From G965247775 sp965247775 (GTDB taxonomy: Bacteria; Chloroflexota; Dehalococcoidia; Bin125): DNA of 64,000 nt. The stretch is from assembly GCA_965247775.1 (NCBI GenBank), contig OZ252031.1, positions 1,116,001 through 1,180,000 on the forward strand. Reading direction: 5' to 3'. Below are positions 56,441 through 64,000 of the stretch, one piece after another; the stretch's first letter is position 1, and every line of letters begins with the position of its first letter. The notes under the pieces are model-generated. The model saw only the letters and a program-made list of their open reading frames with translations, was not told the DNA's origin and made no database searches. The translations under genes were made by a program, and so were the position numbers.

Positions 56441-58831
56441 CTATCGCGCCGCCGAGTAGCGCAGCGTCCGCCCGTCCGATCGCAAGCGCACCGCCCCATC
56501 CTCGTCCGTGCGCAGCACCACCGTCCCGTCCAGCCGCGCCAGCACCCCCGGCCGCGGATGTCCGAACCCGTTGCCCTCCCCCACGCTGATCACCGCCACG
56601 GCCGGCCGCGTCCGGCGCAGCAGCAGATCCGTCGTCGATGTCGCGCTGCCGTGATGCGCCACCTTCAGCCCCGCCGACGCCAGCTCCCAGGGCCCCCGCG
56701 CCAGCGCCAGCTCCTGCGCTGCCCCGACGTCGGCGGCGAGCAGCAGCGCCACCGCCCCGTGCCGCAGCCGCAGCACGACTCCGGCCGCGTTCAGGTCCCC
56801 GGCGGGCAGGGGTGCGCCCGCCGCCGGCGCCAGCACGTCCACCTCCACTCCGCCTCCCAGCTCCAGCAGCATCCCCGCGCTCGCCGTCTTCACCGTGATC
56901 CCCTGCGCCGCCGCCGCCGTCCGCAACTGCCGCCCCAGCGCCGACGCGTCGTTCAGGGGCGACACCACCAGCCTCCCCACCCGATACCGGTCCAGCACCG
57001 CGAACAGGCCCGAGACATGGTCCGCCTGGGGATGCGTCGCCACCACCACGTCCAGCCGCCGCTGACCCGCCGGCAGCGCCCGCGAGAGTTCGCGCAGCAA
57101 CCGTTGGCCGTCGGGTCCGCCGTCCACCAGCAGCGTCCCGCCCGACGGCGATACCGCCACGATCGCATCGCCTTGTCCCACGTCCAGCACGTGCGCCTCC
57201 AGCACCGCCTCGCGATCGCTTGCCACCGCCCACCAGACCACGAGATTCATCGCCACCACCGCCCCCAATGCGGTCATCGCTAGCGGGAAGTCGAACGCCG
57301 GCAGCCGCGCTCTCCCAGCGCCCGGCGCCCCGCCGCTCCTCCGGCTCCGCCGCAGCCACAAGGCCAGCGCCAGCAGTCCCGCGTACAACACCAGCGCGTG
57401 CCCCAGCCCGAACCCGTCCACCTGCGCCGACGCCACCCCCAGACCCGACAGCCTCTCCGCCACCTCCACGAACCACGACAGCGGCAGCCAGGCCAGCAGC
57501 CAGGCCGCCGCCTCCCCCACCCCCGCGTCGATCGCCCCCACGACGGCGGTCCCCAGGCTGCCCAGGAAGACGAAGGGGAACGTCGGCGCCACGAATAGAT
57601 TGGCCGGCAGTGCCAGCAGCGAGATCCGCCCGAAGTGCAGTGCGATCAGCGGCAGCGTCGCCGCCACCGCCGCCCCCGTCACGAGCCCCGTCTCCAGCAA
57701 CGCTCCTTGCAGGCGCCGCCCCAGCGTCGGATCCGTGCGATCCAGCCCAACCCAAGCGAACGCCCGCAGCCGCGCCGGCTCCGCGATCGACGCCAGCGCC
57801 AGCGTCGCCGCGAACGAGAGCTGAAACGACAGGTCGTCGATCACCCGCGGCTGCACCGCCACCATCAGCGCCGCCGCCAGCGCGATCGCGGGTTCCGCCG
57901 CGCCCCGTCGTCCCGCTGCCCCCGCCAGCAGGAACAACGACCCCATGATCGCCGCCCGCACGACCGGCGCCTCCGCCCCCACGAACGCCGTGTACAGCCC
58001 GATCACCCCGATCGCCAGCCAGATCGCCCGCCGCCGTCCCAGCAGCCAGGCCGTCCCCGCCACCACCAGCACCGCCAGCAGGGTCACGTTGCTGCCGGAG
58101 ATCACCACCAGGTGCGACAGCCCTGTCGCGTTCAAGTCCTCACGCAGGTCCGGCGCCAGCGCCCCTCGCCGCCCCGTCACGATGCCCTGCGCCAGCCCCG
58201 CCAGCGGCTCGTCCAAAGCCTGCCCCAGCGCCGTGTCCAGATCCCCGCGCGCCGCCGACAGCGCCGCCCGCAGCGCATTGCCCTGGTGCCGCGCCAGGAT
58301 CGTCACCTCCGTCGCGAACCCCCGCGCACCGATCCCCCGCTCCGCAAGATAGTCGTCGAAGTCCGACCCGCCGCTCGCTCCCGTCGCCCGCAACGACGCC
58401 GTCGCCCGCAGCCGGTCCCCGTAGCGCAGCGGCAGCCCCGGCCCTGCCCGCAGCAGCACGTCGCCTTGGGCGGCGCCGCGCTCTGCCCCCAGCGACACCG
58501 CCTCCAACGACAGCCGCACCTCCTGGTCCGACCCCCGCACCACCGGATCCGACTCCACCAGCCCCTCCAGCACCAGCGGCCGCCCCACGAACACCGCAGC
58601 GCCCCCCGCATCGGCAGGGCCGTCCGCCGCCCGTAGCAACCCCAGCCCGAACAGCAACGCTGCCAGTACCACCGGCAGGGCCATCCGCCGCTCGCGTCCG
58701 GCGGCGAGCAGTCCCGCCCCTGTCGCCACGACCACCAGCAACGTCAGCTCGACCGTGGCCGACGAGAAGCCCGTCGCCACCGCCACGCCGGCGAAGAACG
58801 CCAGCGACAGCCACAGCAGCGGCGCCCTCAC
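56441..58831 (-). CDS. comEC: Competence protein ComEC/Rec2
   Basis: Membrane channel for uptake of single-stranded DNA in natural transformation. Order: N-terminal membrane segments and OB-fold-like DUF4131 part (FVGRPLVLEGLVESDPVVRG), the competence domain with SHLVVISGSNVTLLAVLVVA and DDLSFQLSFAATLALASIAE, several further membrane helices, and a C-terminal metallo-beta-lactamase domain (VLDVGQGDAIVAVSPSGGTL, THPQADHVSGLFAVLDRYRV, LKVAHHGSATSTTD). Start chosen at GTG 58831 (796 residues), 10 nt after the comEA stop; a TTG at 58870 would overlap comEA. Family length is normal. Confidence 0.92.
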   Translation of the reverse strand: MRAPLLWLSLAFFAGVAVATGFSSATVELTLLVVVATGAGLLAAGRERRMALPVVLAALLFGLGLLRAADGPADAGGAAVFVGRPLVLEGLVESDPVVRGSDQEVRLSLEAVSLGAERGAAQGDVLLRAGPGLPLRYGDRLRATASLRATGASGGSDFDDYLAERGIGARGFATEVTILARHQGNALRAALSAARGDLDTALGQALDEPLAGLAQGIVTGRRGALAPDLREDLNATGLSHLVVISGSNVTLLAVLVVAGTAWLLGRRRAIWLAIGVIGLYTAFVGAEAPVVRAAIMGSLFLLAGAAGRRGAAEPAIALAAALMVAVQPRVIDDLSFQLSFAATLALASIAEPARLRAFAWVGLDRTDPTLGRRLQGALLETGLVTGAAVAATLPLIALHFGRISLLALPANLFVAPTFPFVFLGSLGTAVVGAIDAGVGEAAAWLLAWLPLSWFVEVAERLSGLGVASAQVDGFGLGHALVLYAGLLALALWLRRSRRSGGAPGAGRARLPAFDFPLAMTALGAVVAMNLVVWWAVASDREAVLEAHVLDVGQGDAIVAVSPSGGTLLVDGGPDGQRLLRELSRALPAGQRRLDVVVATHPQADHVSGLFAVLDRYRVGRLVVSPLNDASALGRQLRTAAAAQGITVKTASAGMLLELGGGVEVDVLAPAAGAPLPAGDLNAAGVVLRLRHGAVALLLAADVGAAQELALARGPWELASAGLKVAHHGSATSTTDLLLRRTRPAVAVISVGEGNGFGHPRPGVLARLDGTVVLRTDEDGAVRLRSDGRTLRYSAAR

Positions 58832-58841
58832 CGCCGACCGC

Positions 58842-59255
58842 TCACGGCAGCACCGTCGCCAACCCGTCAAGGTCCGCCAGGACCCGCGGCGGCAGCGCCC
58901 CCCGCACGACCACGTCCGCCGCCGTCGTGAAAGGCGCCGCCGCCCGCGCCGCGATGATCGCCGCCGCGCGCTGCTCCCCGATCCCGGGCAGCGCCTCCAG
59001 TTCCGCCCGCGAGGCCCGGTTCAGGTCCACCCGCCAATCGCCGCCTGCGTCCAACGGGATCGGCGCCGGCCGCTCGGCTGCGCTGTAGATCTGGACCGGC
59101 TCACTAGCGCTGCCGGGCTCCAGGGCCAGCACCGCCAGTCCGGCCACCAGCGCCAGCGGCTCCCAGCAGCGTCGGCCACCACAGCGGCTCTTGCCACCAG
59201 TCACCCCGCCTGCGGGCGCCGGGCCCTCGACCGCCGGGCCCCCGACCGCCGCCAC
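58842..59255 (-). CDS. comEA: ComEA-like DNA-binding competence protein
   Basis: 137 residues from GTG 59255. One hydrophobic segment near the N-terminus (PLALVAGLAVLAL) would anchor it in the membrane. A short SLBB-like remnant (VQIYSAAERP) is followed by a helix-hairpin-helix domain, VDLNRASRAELEALPGIGEQ and RAAAIIAARAAAPFTTAADV, the hallmark of ComEA DNA receptors. It delivers DNA to ComEC, encoded immediately downstream. Shorter than usual (about 200 residues) because the SLBB part is reduced. A longer ORF start at 59480 would overlap argF and was rejected. Confidence 0.85.
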   Translation of the reverse strand: MAAVGGPAVEGPAPAGGVTGGKSRCGGRRCWEPLALVAGLAVLALEPGSASEPVQIYSAAERPAPIPLDAGGDWRVDLNRASRAELEALPGIGEQRAAAIIAARAAAPFTTAADVVVRGALPPRVLADLDGLATVLP

Positions 59256-59326
59256 CCATCGCGCTTCTCTCCTCGTCCCGCCCGCCACTGCTCCTGCCGC
59301 CTCGGGGAGCAAGACGATGCGCGGAC

Positions 59327-59332
59327 TATAGT
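59327..59332 (+). promoter_or_regulatory. -10-like TATAGT upstream of argF
   Basis: TATAGT lies 24 bp before the argF start and is identical to the -10 of the aminotransferase promoter. No convincing -35 box sits at the usual distance. Confidence 0.3.
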
Positions 59333-59355
59333 GGGCTGCCTCGAAGGGAGGTCGC

Positions 59356-60267
59356 ATGCGCGGGCGCTCGCTCCTCACCATCGCCGGCCTCACTCCCAGC
59401 GAGATCGACGCCATCCTCGACACTGCCGCCGAGCAGAAAGCCCGCCCCGGCGGCCCCTTCAGCACCGCCCTCGCAGGCAAGACCGTCGTCCTTCTCTTTC
59501 AGAAGCCCTCCCTCCGCACCCGTGTCTCGTTCGAGATCGCCGCCCGCCGCCTCGGCGCCCAGTCGCTCTACCTCTCCCCGGCCGAGGTGGGCCTGGGCAG
59601 CCGCGAGCCCGTCAAGGATGTCGCCCGCGTCCTCGGCCGCTACGCCCAGGCCATCATTTGCCGCACCTCCGCCCAGGACGTGCTCGACGAGTTCCACCGC
59701 TATGCCGGCGTCCCCGTCATCAACGCCCTCTCAGACTGCGAGCACCCCTGCCAAGCCCTCGCCGACCTCCTCACCATCCGCGAGCACGGCGGCGCCGCCG
59801 GCCGCACGCTCGCCTACGTCGGCGACGGCAACAACGTCGCCCGTTCCCTCACCCTCGCCGCTGCCTCCCAGGGCATGCACGTTCGCCTCGCCTCCCCGCC
59901 CGGCTACGCCCTCGACGACGCCACCCTCGCCGCTGCCCGCGGCCTGGGGAACGGCGGCAGCGTCGAGCTGTTCTCCGACCCCGCTCTCGCCGTGCAGGGC
60001 GCCAACGTTCTCTACACCGACGTCTGGACCTCCATGGGCCAGGAAGAGGAGGCCGAAGTCCGCCGCCGCGCCTTCCGTGGCTTCCAAATCAGCGCCGGCC
60101 TCCTCCGCGCCGCCGCCCCTGGCGCCATCCTCATGCACGACCTCCCGGCGCACCGCGGCGAGGAGATCAGCGACGAGGCCTTCGAGAGCGAAGTATCCGT
60201 CATCTTCGACCAGGCCGAGAACCGCCTGCACGCCCAGCAGGCCGTGCTCTGGCATCTCGTGCGCTAG
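59356..60267 (+). CDS. argF: Ornithine carbamoyltransferase
   Basis: Transfers the carbamoyl group to ornithine, giving citrulline, in arginine biosynthesis. 303 residues. Carbamoyl-phosphate motif FQKPSLRTRVSFE (STRT-type, Ser-Leu-Arg-Thr-Arg), SDCEHPCQALADLLTI, ornithine-binding YTDVWTSMGQEEEAE and the C-terminal HDLPAHRGEEISDEAFES. The usual HCLP motif has Asp in place of the Cys (HDLP), seen in some members. Strong GGGAGG lies 6-8 nt before ATG. Divergent from comEA. Confidence 0.94.
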   Translation: MRGRSLLTIAGLTPSEIDAILDTAAEQKARPGGPFSTALAGKTVVLLFQKPSLRTRVSFEIAARRLGAQSLYLSPAEVGLGSREPVKDVARVLGRYAQAIICRTSAQDVLDEFHRYAGVPVINALSDCEHPCQALADLLTIREHGGAAGRTLAYVGDGNNVARSLTLAAASQGMHVRLASPPGYALDDATLAAARGLGNGGSVELFSDPALAVQGANVLYTDVWTSMGQEEEAEVRRRAFRGFQISAGLLRAAAPGAILMHDLPAHRGEEISDEAFESEVSVIFDQAENRLHAQQAVLWHLVR

Positions 60268-60361
60268 CATTCGCTCCACGCGCCCCCGCCGCTGTCGAGC
60301 CATCTGCTCCGCTCCGGCCTCAAGCGGCGACGCAAGCCCGCAGGACCTGGGACGGCCGGGC

Positions 60362-61195
60362 ATGGACAACCTCCTCGACGACATCCGCGACGCCTTCTCC
60401 GGCTTCGACGTGCAGAACGTGCTGGAGATCGCGATCATCGCCTTCGTCCTCTTCTGGCTCCTGCGCCTGCTCAGCGGCACCACCGCCATGACTGTCGTCC
60501 GGGGCATTGCCTTCGTCGGCGTCGCCATCGTCGTCCTCAGCCGCGTGCTGGATTCCGTCGTCCTCGACTGGCTCGTCAACAACGCCCTCGCCGTCTTGGT
60601 CCTCTTCGTGCTCATCGTCTTCCAGCCCGAGTTCCGCCGTGCGCTGGAGCGGGTCGGGCGCGCCGGCGGCCTGCGCTCCTGGTTCGGCAGCGGCCGCGAG
60701 AGCTACACCGACATGGTGGGCCTCATCACCGAGGCCACCACCAACCTCGCCCAGCGGCACGTCGGCGCCATCATCGTCGTCGAGCGCGAGACCGGCCTCC
60801 AGGACGTCGTGGAAACCGGCGTCCGCCTCGACGCCACCGCCACCGCCGCACTCATCGAGGGCATCTTCCAGCCCCCCGGCCCCCTCCACGACGGCGCCCT
60901 CGTCCTCCGTCCCGGCCGGATCGTCGCTGCCTCCTGCATGCTCCCCACCGCCGTCAACCAGAACGCGATCGATCCCCACCTCGGCACCCGCCACCGTGCC
61001 GCCGTCGGTATCACCGAGGGCACCGACGCCGTCGCTATCGTGGTTTCCGAGGAAACCGGCGTCATCTCCCTCGCCGCCGACGGCCACCTCCTCCGCCCCC
61101 TCGACCGCCGGCGTCTGGAAGCGCACCTCGCCGGCCTCCTCAACGGCAGCCGCGGCCCCGACCGCTCCGGCCAGCCCTCCACCGTGAGCCCCTAG
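60362..61195 (+). CDS. cdaA: Diadenylate cyclase CdaA
   Basis: Makes the second messenger c-di-AMP from two ATP. 277 residues: three N-terminal membrane segments (VLEIAIIAFVLFWLLRLL, TVVRGIAFVGVAIVVLSRVL, LVNNALAVLVLFVLIVFQP) and a DAC domain with catalytic GPLHDGALVL (DGA motif) and GTRHRAAVGITEGTDAVAIV (RHR motif). The C-terminal tail is short. ATG 60362 was chosen because the transmembrane start follows directly; upstream in-frame sequence overlaps argF. cdaR follows after one nucleotide. Confidence 0.95.
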   Translation: MDNLLDDIRDAFSGFDVQNVLEIAIIAFVLFWLLRLLSGTTAMTVVRGIAFVGVAIVVLSRVLDSVVLDWLVNNALAVLVLFVLIVFQPEFRRALERVGRAGGLRSWFGSGRESYTDMVGLITEATTNLAQRHVGAIIVVERETGLQDVVETGVRLDATATAALIEGIFQPPGPLHDGALVLRPGRIVAASCMLPTAVNQNAIDPHLGTRHRAAVGITEGTDAVAIVVSEETGVISLAADGHLLRPLDRRRLEAHLAGLLNGSRGPDRSGQPSTVSP

Positions 61196-61196
61196 C

Positions 61197-62513
61197 GTGT
61201 CCGGGCAGGAGCCCCGTTCCCGCTCGCTCTGGCTCCGCACCCGCCGCGATCTCGCCCTCCTCGCCACCGCCACAAGCATCGCCGTCGTGATCTGGTTCGT
61301 CATCACCGACTCTGAAAACGTCACCGTCGTTGAACCCCTCGGCTTCGCCCTCGCCGTCCAGGCCGTCAACGTCCCGGGCGACCTCGCCGCCGCCAGCCGC
61401 ATCCCCCCCGCCCAGATCGAGATCGCCGGCCGCGAGGACGATGTCATCGAGGCCGTTCCGGAGGACTTCCAGGTCACCGTCGATCTCACCGGCCTCCCCG
61501 CCGGCACCCACGAAATCCCCGTCAGCGTCGTTTCCCGCAACAGCGATGTCACCGTCCGCCGCGTCCAGCCCCAATCCGTCGAAATTACCCTGGAATCCGT
61601 CGTCACGCGCCTCGTCCAGGTCTCCGTCGAGGTCGAGAACTCGCCGCCGCTCGGCTTCGACGTCGGCGAGCCGGAGGCCGCGGAGAGCACCGTCTCCGTC
61701 AGCGGCGTCCAGCAACTCGTCGACCTCGTCGACACCGTCGTGGCCCGCGTCGATATCGGCGGCGCGACCGTCGACGTCGATGCCACCGTTTCCCTCCAGG
61801 CCCGCACCAGCGGCGGCGCTTCCATCAGCGCCGTCCAGATCAGCCCCGCCAGCCTCGAGGTCCGCATCCCCATCCGCCAGGAGATCTTCCAGCGCGCCGT
61901 CGCCGTCACGCCGCAGATCGCCGGCGACCTCGCCCCCGGCTTCCGCATCCGCAGCGTCAGCGTGGATCCGCTCACCGTCGTCGTCGTCGGCACGATCGAA
62001 GCCTTGGAGCAAGCCGGCAGCGCTACCACCCCGCCGATCTCCATCGACAACCGCCGCGTTGATCTGGAGATCCGGGTCCAAGTCCTGCCGCCCGACGGCG
62101 TCGCCCTCGAAGACCCCGGCGCCCGCGTTGATGTGCGGGTCAGTCTCGACACCATCACCGAGGAAGCCGTCCTGAGCGTCCCCGTCCAACTCGTCGCCCT
62201 CCCCACCGATCTCGAAGCCCGCGTCGACCCGGCACGCGTCGCGATCCGCGTCCGCGGCCCCGCCCCGGCTCTCGCCGAACTTGACTCCACCGCCTTCCGC
62301 GTCACCGTTAGCGCCGTCGGCGTGCCCCCCGGCCTGCGCTCGGCCCCCGTGCGCGTCGCCTTCAGCGGCGACTTGGAGATCGTCTCCGTCACCCCCGCCG
62401 AGGTCAGCCTAGAGATCACTCGGCTGCCTCAGGAGGAGGAGGAGGAGAGTGAAACGGACGGCACAGAGGCGGAAGAGGCGCCTCCCCCCGACGACGCCGG
62501 CGCGGCAAACTAG
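61197..62513 (+). CDS. cdaR: CdaR/YbbR-family regulator of CdaA
   Basis: 438 residues. One N-terminal membrane anchor (LALLATATSIAVVIWFVI) followed by about four YbbR repeats rich in beta strands (VTVDLTGLPAGTHEIPVSVV, VRRVQPQSVEITLESVVTRL, SVSVDPLTVVVVGTIEALEQ, TPAEVSLEITRLP) and an acidic C-terminal tail (QEEEEESETDGTEAEEAPP). In known systems YbbR proteins bind and modulate CdaA. GTG start at 61197, one nucleotide after the cdaA stop, so translation is coupled. Confidence 0.92.
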   Translation: MSGQEPRSRSLWLRTRRDLALLATATSIAVVIWFVITDSENVTVVEPLGFALAVQAVNVPGDLAAASRIPPAQIEIAGREDDVIEAVPEDFQVTVDLTGLPAGTHEIPVSVVSRNSDVTVRRVQPQSVEITLESVVTRLVQVSVEVENSPPLGFDVGEPEAAESTVSVSGVQQLVDLVDTVVARVDIGGATVDVDATVSLQARTSGGASISAVQISPASLEVRIPIRQEIFQRAVAVTPQIAGDLAPGFRIRSVSVDPLTVVVVGTIEALEQAGSATTPPISIDNRRVDLEIRVQVLPPDGVALEDPGARVDVRVSLDTITEEAVLSVPVQLVALPTDLEARVDPARVAIRVRGPAPALAELDSTAFRVTVSAVGVPPGLRSAPVRVAFSGDLEIVSVTPAEVSLEITRLPQEEEEESETDGTEAEEAPPPDDAGAAN

Positions 62514-62518
62514 ATGCA

Positions 62519-63913
62519 GTGATGCCTCCCCCACCCAACGCCCCCGCGCAACCCGCCGCCGAGAACTCGCCCTCCGCGCCCCCGGCTGTCGCCGCCCCCC
62601 TCATCGCCCTCGTCGGCCGCCCCAACGTGGGCAAGTCCACGCTCTTCAACCGCCTCGTGCGCGGCCGTCGCGCCATCGTCCAGGATCTCCCCGGCACCAC
62701 CCGCGACCGGCTCTACGGCGAGGCCGAATGGCGCGGCCACCACTTCCGCGTCGTCGATACCGGCGGCCTCCTGGGCGAGCAGCTCGCCGGCCCCTACGCC
62801 GACGAGGTCGCCGCGCAGGTCCACCAAGCCCTCAGCGAAGCCGACGCCATCTGTCTCATCGTCGACGTCCAAGCCGGTCCCCTCCCCGCCGACGCCCAGA
62901 TCGCCGCCCTCCTCCGTGACGCCGCCCAGCCCGTCTACCTCCTCGCGAATAAAGCCGACAACGACGCTCTCGCCGGCAACGCCGCCAGCTTCTACGAACT
63001 CGGCCTCGGCCACCCCCGCCCCCTCAGCGCCCATCACGGCCTGGGCGTGGCCGATCTCCTCGATGACGCCGTCGACTGGCTGCCCCATGCCCCTCTCTCC
63101 CTCCGGCCCGCCGTCTGCCATCTCGCCATCGCCGGCCGCCCCAACGTTGGCAAGTCCTCCATCGTCAACGCCCTCCTCCAGGACGAGCGCATGATCGTCA
63201 GCCCCGTCGCCGGCACCACCCGCGACGCCATCGACACCCCCCTCGACTTCCGCGGCCAGCGCATTGACCTGATCGACACCGCCGGCATGCGCCGCCGTGG
63301 CCGCATCGCCGTCGGGCCGGAAAAGTCCTCCGTCCGCCGCGCCCGCACCGCCATCGGCCGTGCGGATGTCGTCGCCGTCGTCATCGACGCCGCCGAGGAC
63401 ATCAGCGCGCAGGACCAGCATGTCCTGGGCATGGCCCTGGACGCGCAGAAGGGCGTCATCCTCGTCCTCAACAAGGCCGACCTCATCGCCGGCGACGCCG
63501 AAGTCATCGACCGCCGCCGTCGCCAGATGACCTGGCGCTCCCGCTTCGTCCCCTGGGCCCCCGTCATCTGGACCTCCGCCCGCACCGGGGAGCACCTGCC
63601 TGAGATCCTCCACGCCGCCCTGCGCATCCGCCAGGAGCGCGCCCGGCGCGTCCCCACCGGCCCGCTCAACGCTCTCCTCAAGCGCGCCACGATCGCCCAC
63701 CCGCCGGCGGCGTTTCACGGCCGCGCGATCAAGTTCTTCTACGCCACCCAGGCCGAGGTCGATCCACCCACCTTCGTCTTCTTCTGCAACTACCCCCAGG
63801 GCATCCACTTCTCCTATGAGCGCTATCTCGCTCGCCGCATCCGCGCGGAGTTCGGCTTCGGCGGCACCGCCATCCGGCTATTCTTCCGGCAGCGGGGCGG
63901 CGGCAGTGCCTGA
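62519..63913 (+). CDS. der: GTPase Der (EngA)
   Basis: Essential GTPase for assembly of the large ribosomal subunit. 464 residues with two G domains: G1 GRPNVGKSTLFNRLVRGRRA and GRPNVGKSSIVNALL, G3 VVDTGGLL and LIDTAGMRRRG, G4 NKAD twice (LLANKADN, LVLNKADLIA), and a C-terminal KH-like domain ending FFYATQAEVDPPTFVFFCNY. The N-terminus has an extra Pro/Ala-rich stretch (PPPPNAPAQPAAENSPSAPP). The start is GTG 62519 or ATG 62522. Five bp after cdaR. Confidence 0.95.
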   Translation: MMPPPPNAPAQPAAENSPSAPPAVAAPLIALVGRPNVGKSTLFNRLVRGRRAIVQDLPGTTRDRLYGEAEWRGHHFRVVDTGGLLGEQLAGPYADEVAAQVHQALSEADAICLIVDVQAGPLPADAQIAALLRDAAQPVYLLANKADNDALAGNAASFYELGLGHPRPLSAHHGLGVADLLDDAVDWLPHAPLSLRPAVCHLAIAGRPNVGKSSIVNALLQDERMIVSPVAGTTRDAIDTPLDFRGQRIDLIDTAGMRRRGRIAVGPEKSSVRRARTAIGRADVVAVVIDAAEDISAQDQHVLGMALDAQKGVILVLNKADLIAGDAEVIDRRRRQMTWRSRFVPWAPVIWTSARTGEHLPEILHAALRIRQERARRVPTGPLNALLKRATIAHPPAAFHGRAIKFFYATQAEVDPPTFVFFCNYPQGIHFSYERYLARRIRAEFGFGGTAIRLFFRQRGGGSA

Positions 63914-63981
63914 AGACGCCCCGCTGCCTGGCGCGTCGCCGCCGGTCAGCCCGGCGCCCCTGTCCCGAATTGAGGTCGAGT

Positions 63982-64000
63982 GTGGTTGAGGCCTGGATCG
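63982..64000 (+). CDS. Possible start of the gene after der (partial)
   Basis: A GTG at 63982 preceded by GAGGTCGAG opens a frame encoding VVEAWI to the window end. A membrane acyltransferase such as PlsY often follows der, and this beginning would fit, but six codons prove nothing. Confidence 0.2.

Noticed and set aside
60320..62419. Minus-strand ORF of 699 codons opposite cdaA and cdaR
   Set aside because: Low-complexity Ser/Arg/Thr and Gly/Asp-rich shadow of the well-supported plus-strand genes.
1..64000. tRNA, rRNA or riboswitch genes
   Set aside because: No TpsiC-loop-like GGTTCGAATCC with matching cloverleaf, no rRNA core sequence and no known riboswitch core were noticed. This is a by-eye negative, not a computed search.

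Overview
The window is a high-GC bacterial chromosome segment. Gene content and style (a selA / AmmeMemoRadiSam / mutS2 / rarA run, a serine-pyruvate-type aminotransferase overlapping serA, comEA-comEC, cdaA-cdaR-der, a luciferase-like flavin monooxygenase, a questin-oxidase remnant, frequent GTG/TTG starts) suggest Chloroflexota, possibly a Dehalococcoidia/SAR202-like lineage. That placement is inference from gene content; no rRNA or other phylogenetic marker was analysed.

Region 1 (1-2655): the left edge holds the 5' part of a repeat-containing lipoprotein gene (minus strand, runs off the window). Behind it lies about 1.5 kb of decayed DNA. This is a mosaic of a 71-bp copy of the NUDIX gene at 42.2 kb, fused at a 7-bp microhomology to a copy of the aminotransferase/serA junction at 51.8 kb, then two unrelated transposase remnants.

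Region 2 (2656-39924, minus strand): one giant surface/secreted protein locus. It reads as three abutting ORFs of 1180, 4694 and 6516 codons. Comparison with internal paralogous repeats shows that the breaks are a 2-nt and a 1-nt insertion. Restored, it is a single gene of about 12,420 codons (roughly 1.2 MDa). It has a signal peptide, dozens of Ig-like, cadherin-like, Calx-beta-like and fibronectin III modules, five copies of a lectin-like module, two blocks of plant-type leucine-rich repeats, a C-terminal beta-propeller and a duplicated 95-residue C-terminal module. A run of 13 C (coding strand) sits 4 nt before the start codon, where a Shine-Dalgarno should be, so the locus looks like a candidate phase-variable giant adhesin.

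Region 3 (39925-42120): a luciferase-like flavin oxidoreductase whose stop codon lies in the terminal repeat of a possible 142-bp MITE, followed by a truncated questin-oxidase-like gene.

Region 4 (42084-64000): dense, ordinary housekeeping DNA. A minus-strand run selA > AmmeMemoRadiSam B/A fusion > mutS2 > unknown > rarA > unknown is compact enough to be an operon. Diverging from it are the aminotransferase and serA. Then come a DUF1015 gene, a tandem-HIT protein, comEA-comEC-rph (minus), and argF, cdaA, cdaR, der (plus), which link arginine synthesis, c-di-AMP synthesis and its regulator, and a ribosome-assembly GTPase. No tRNA, rRNA, CRISPR array or intact insertion sequence was recognised.
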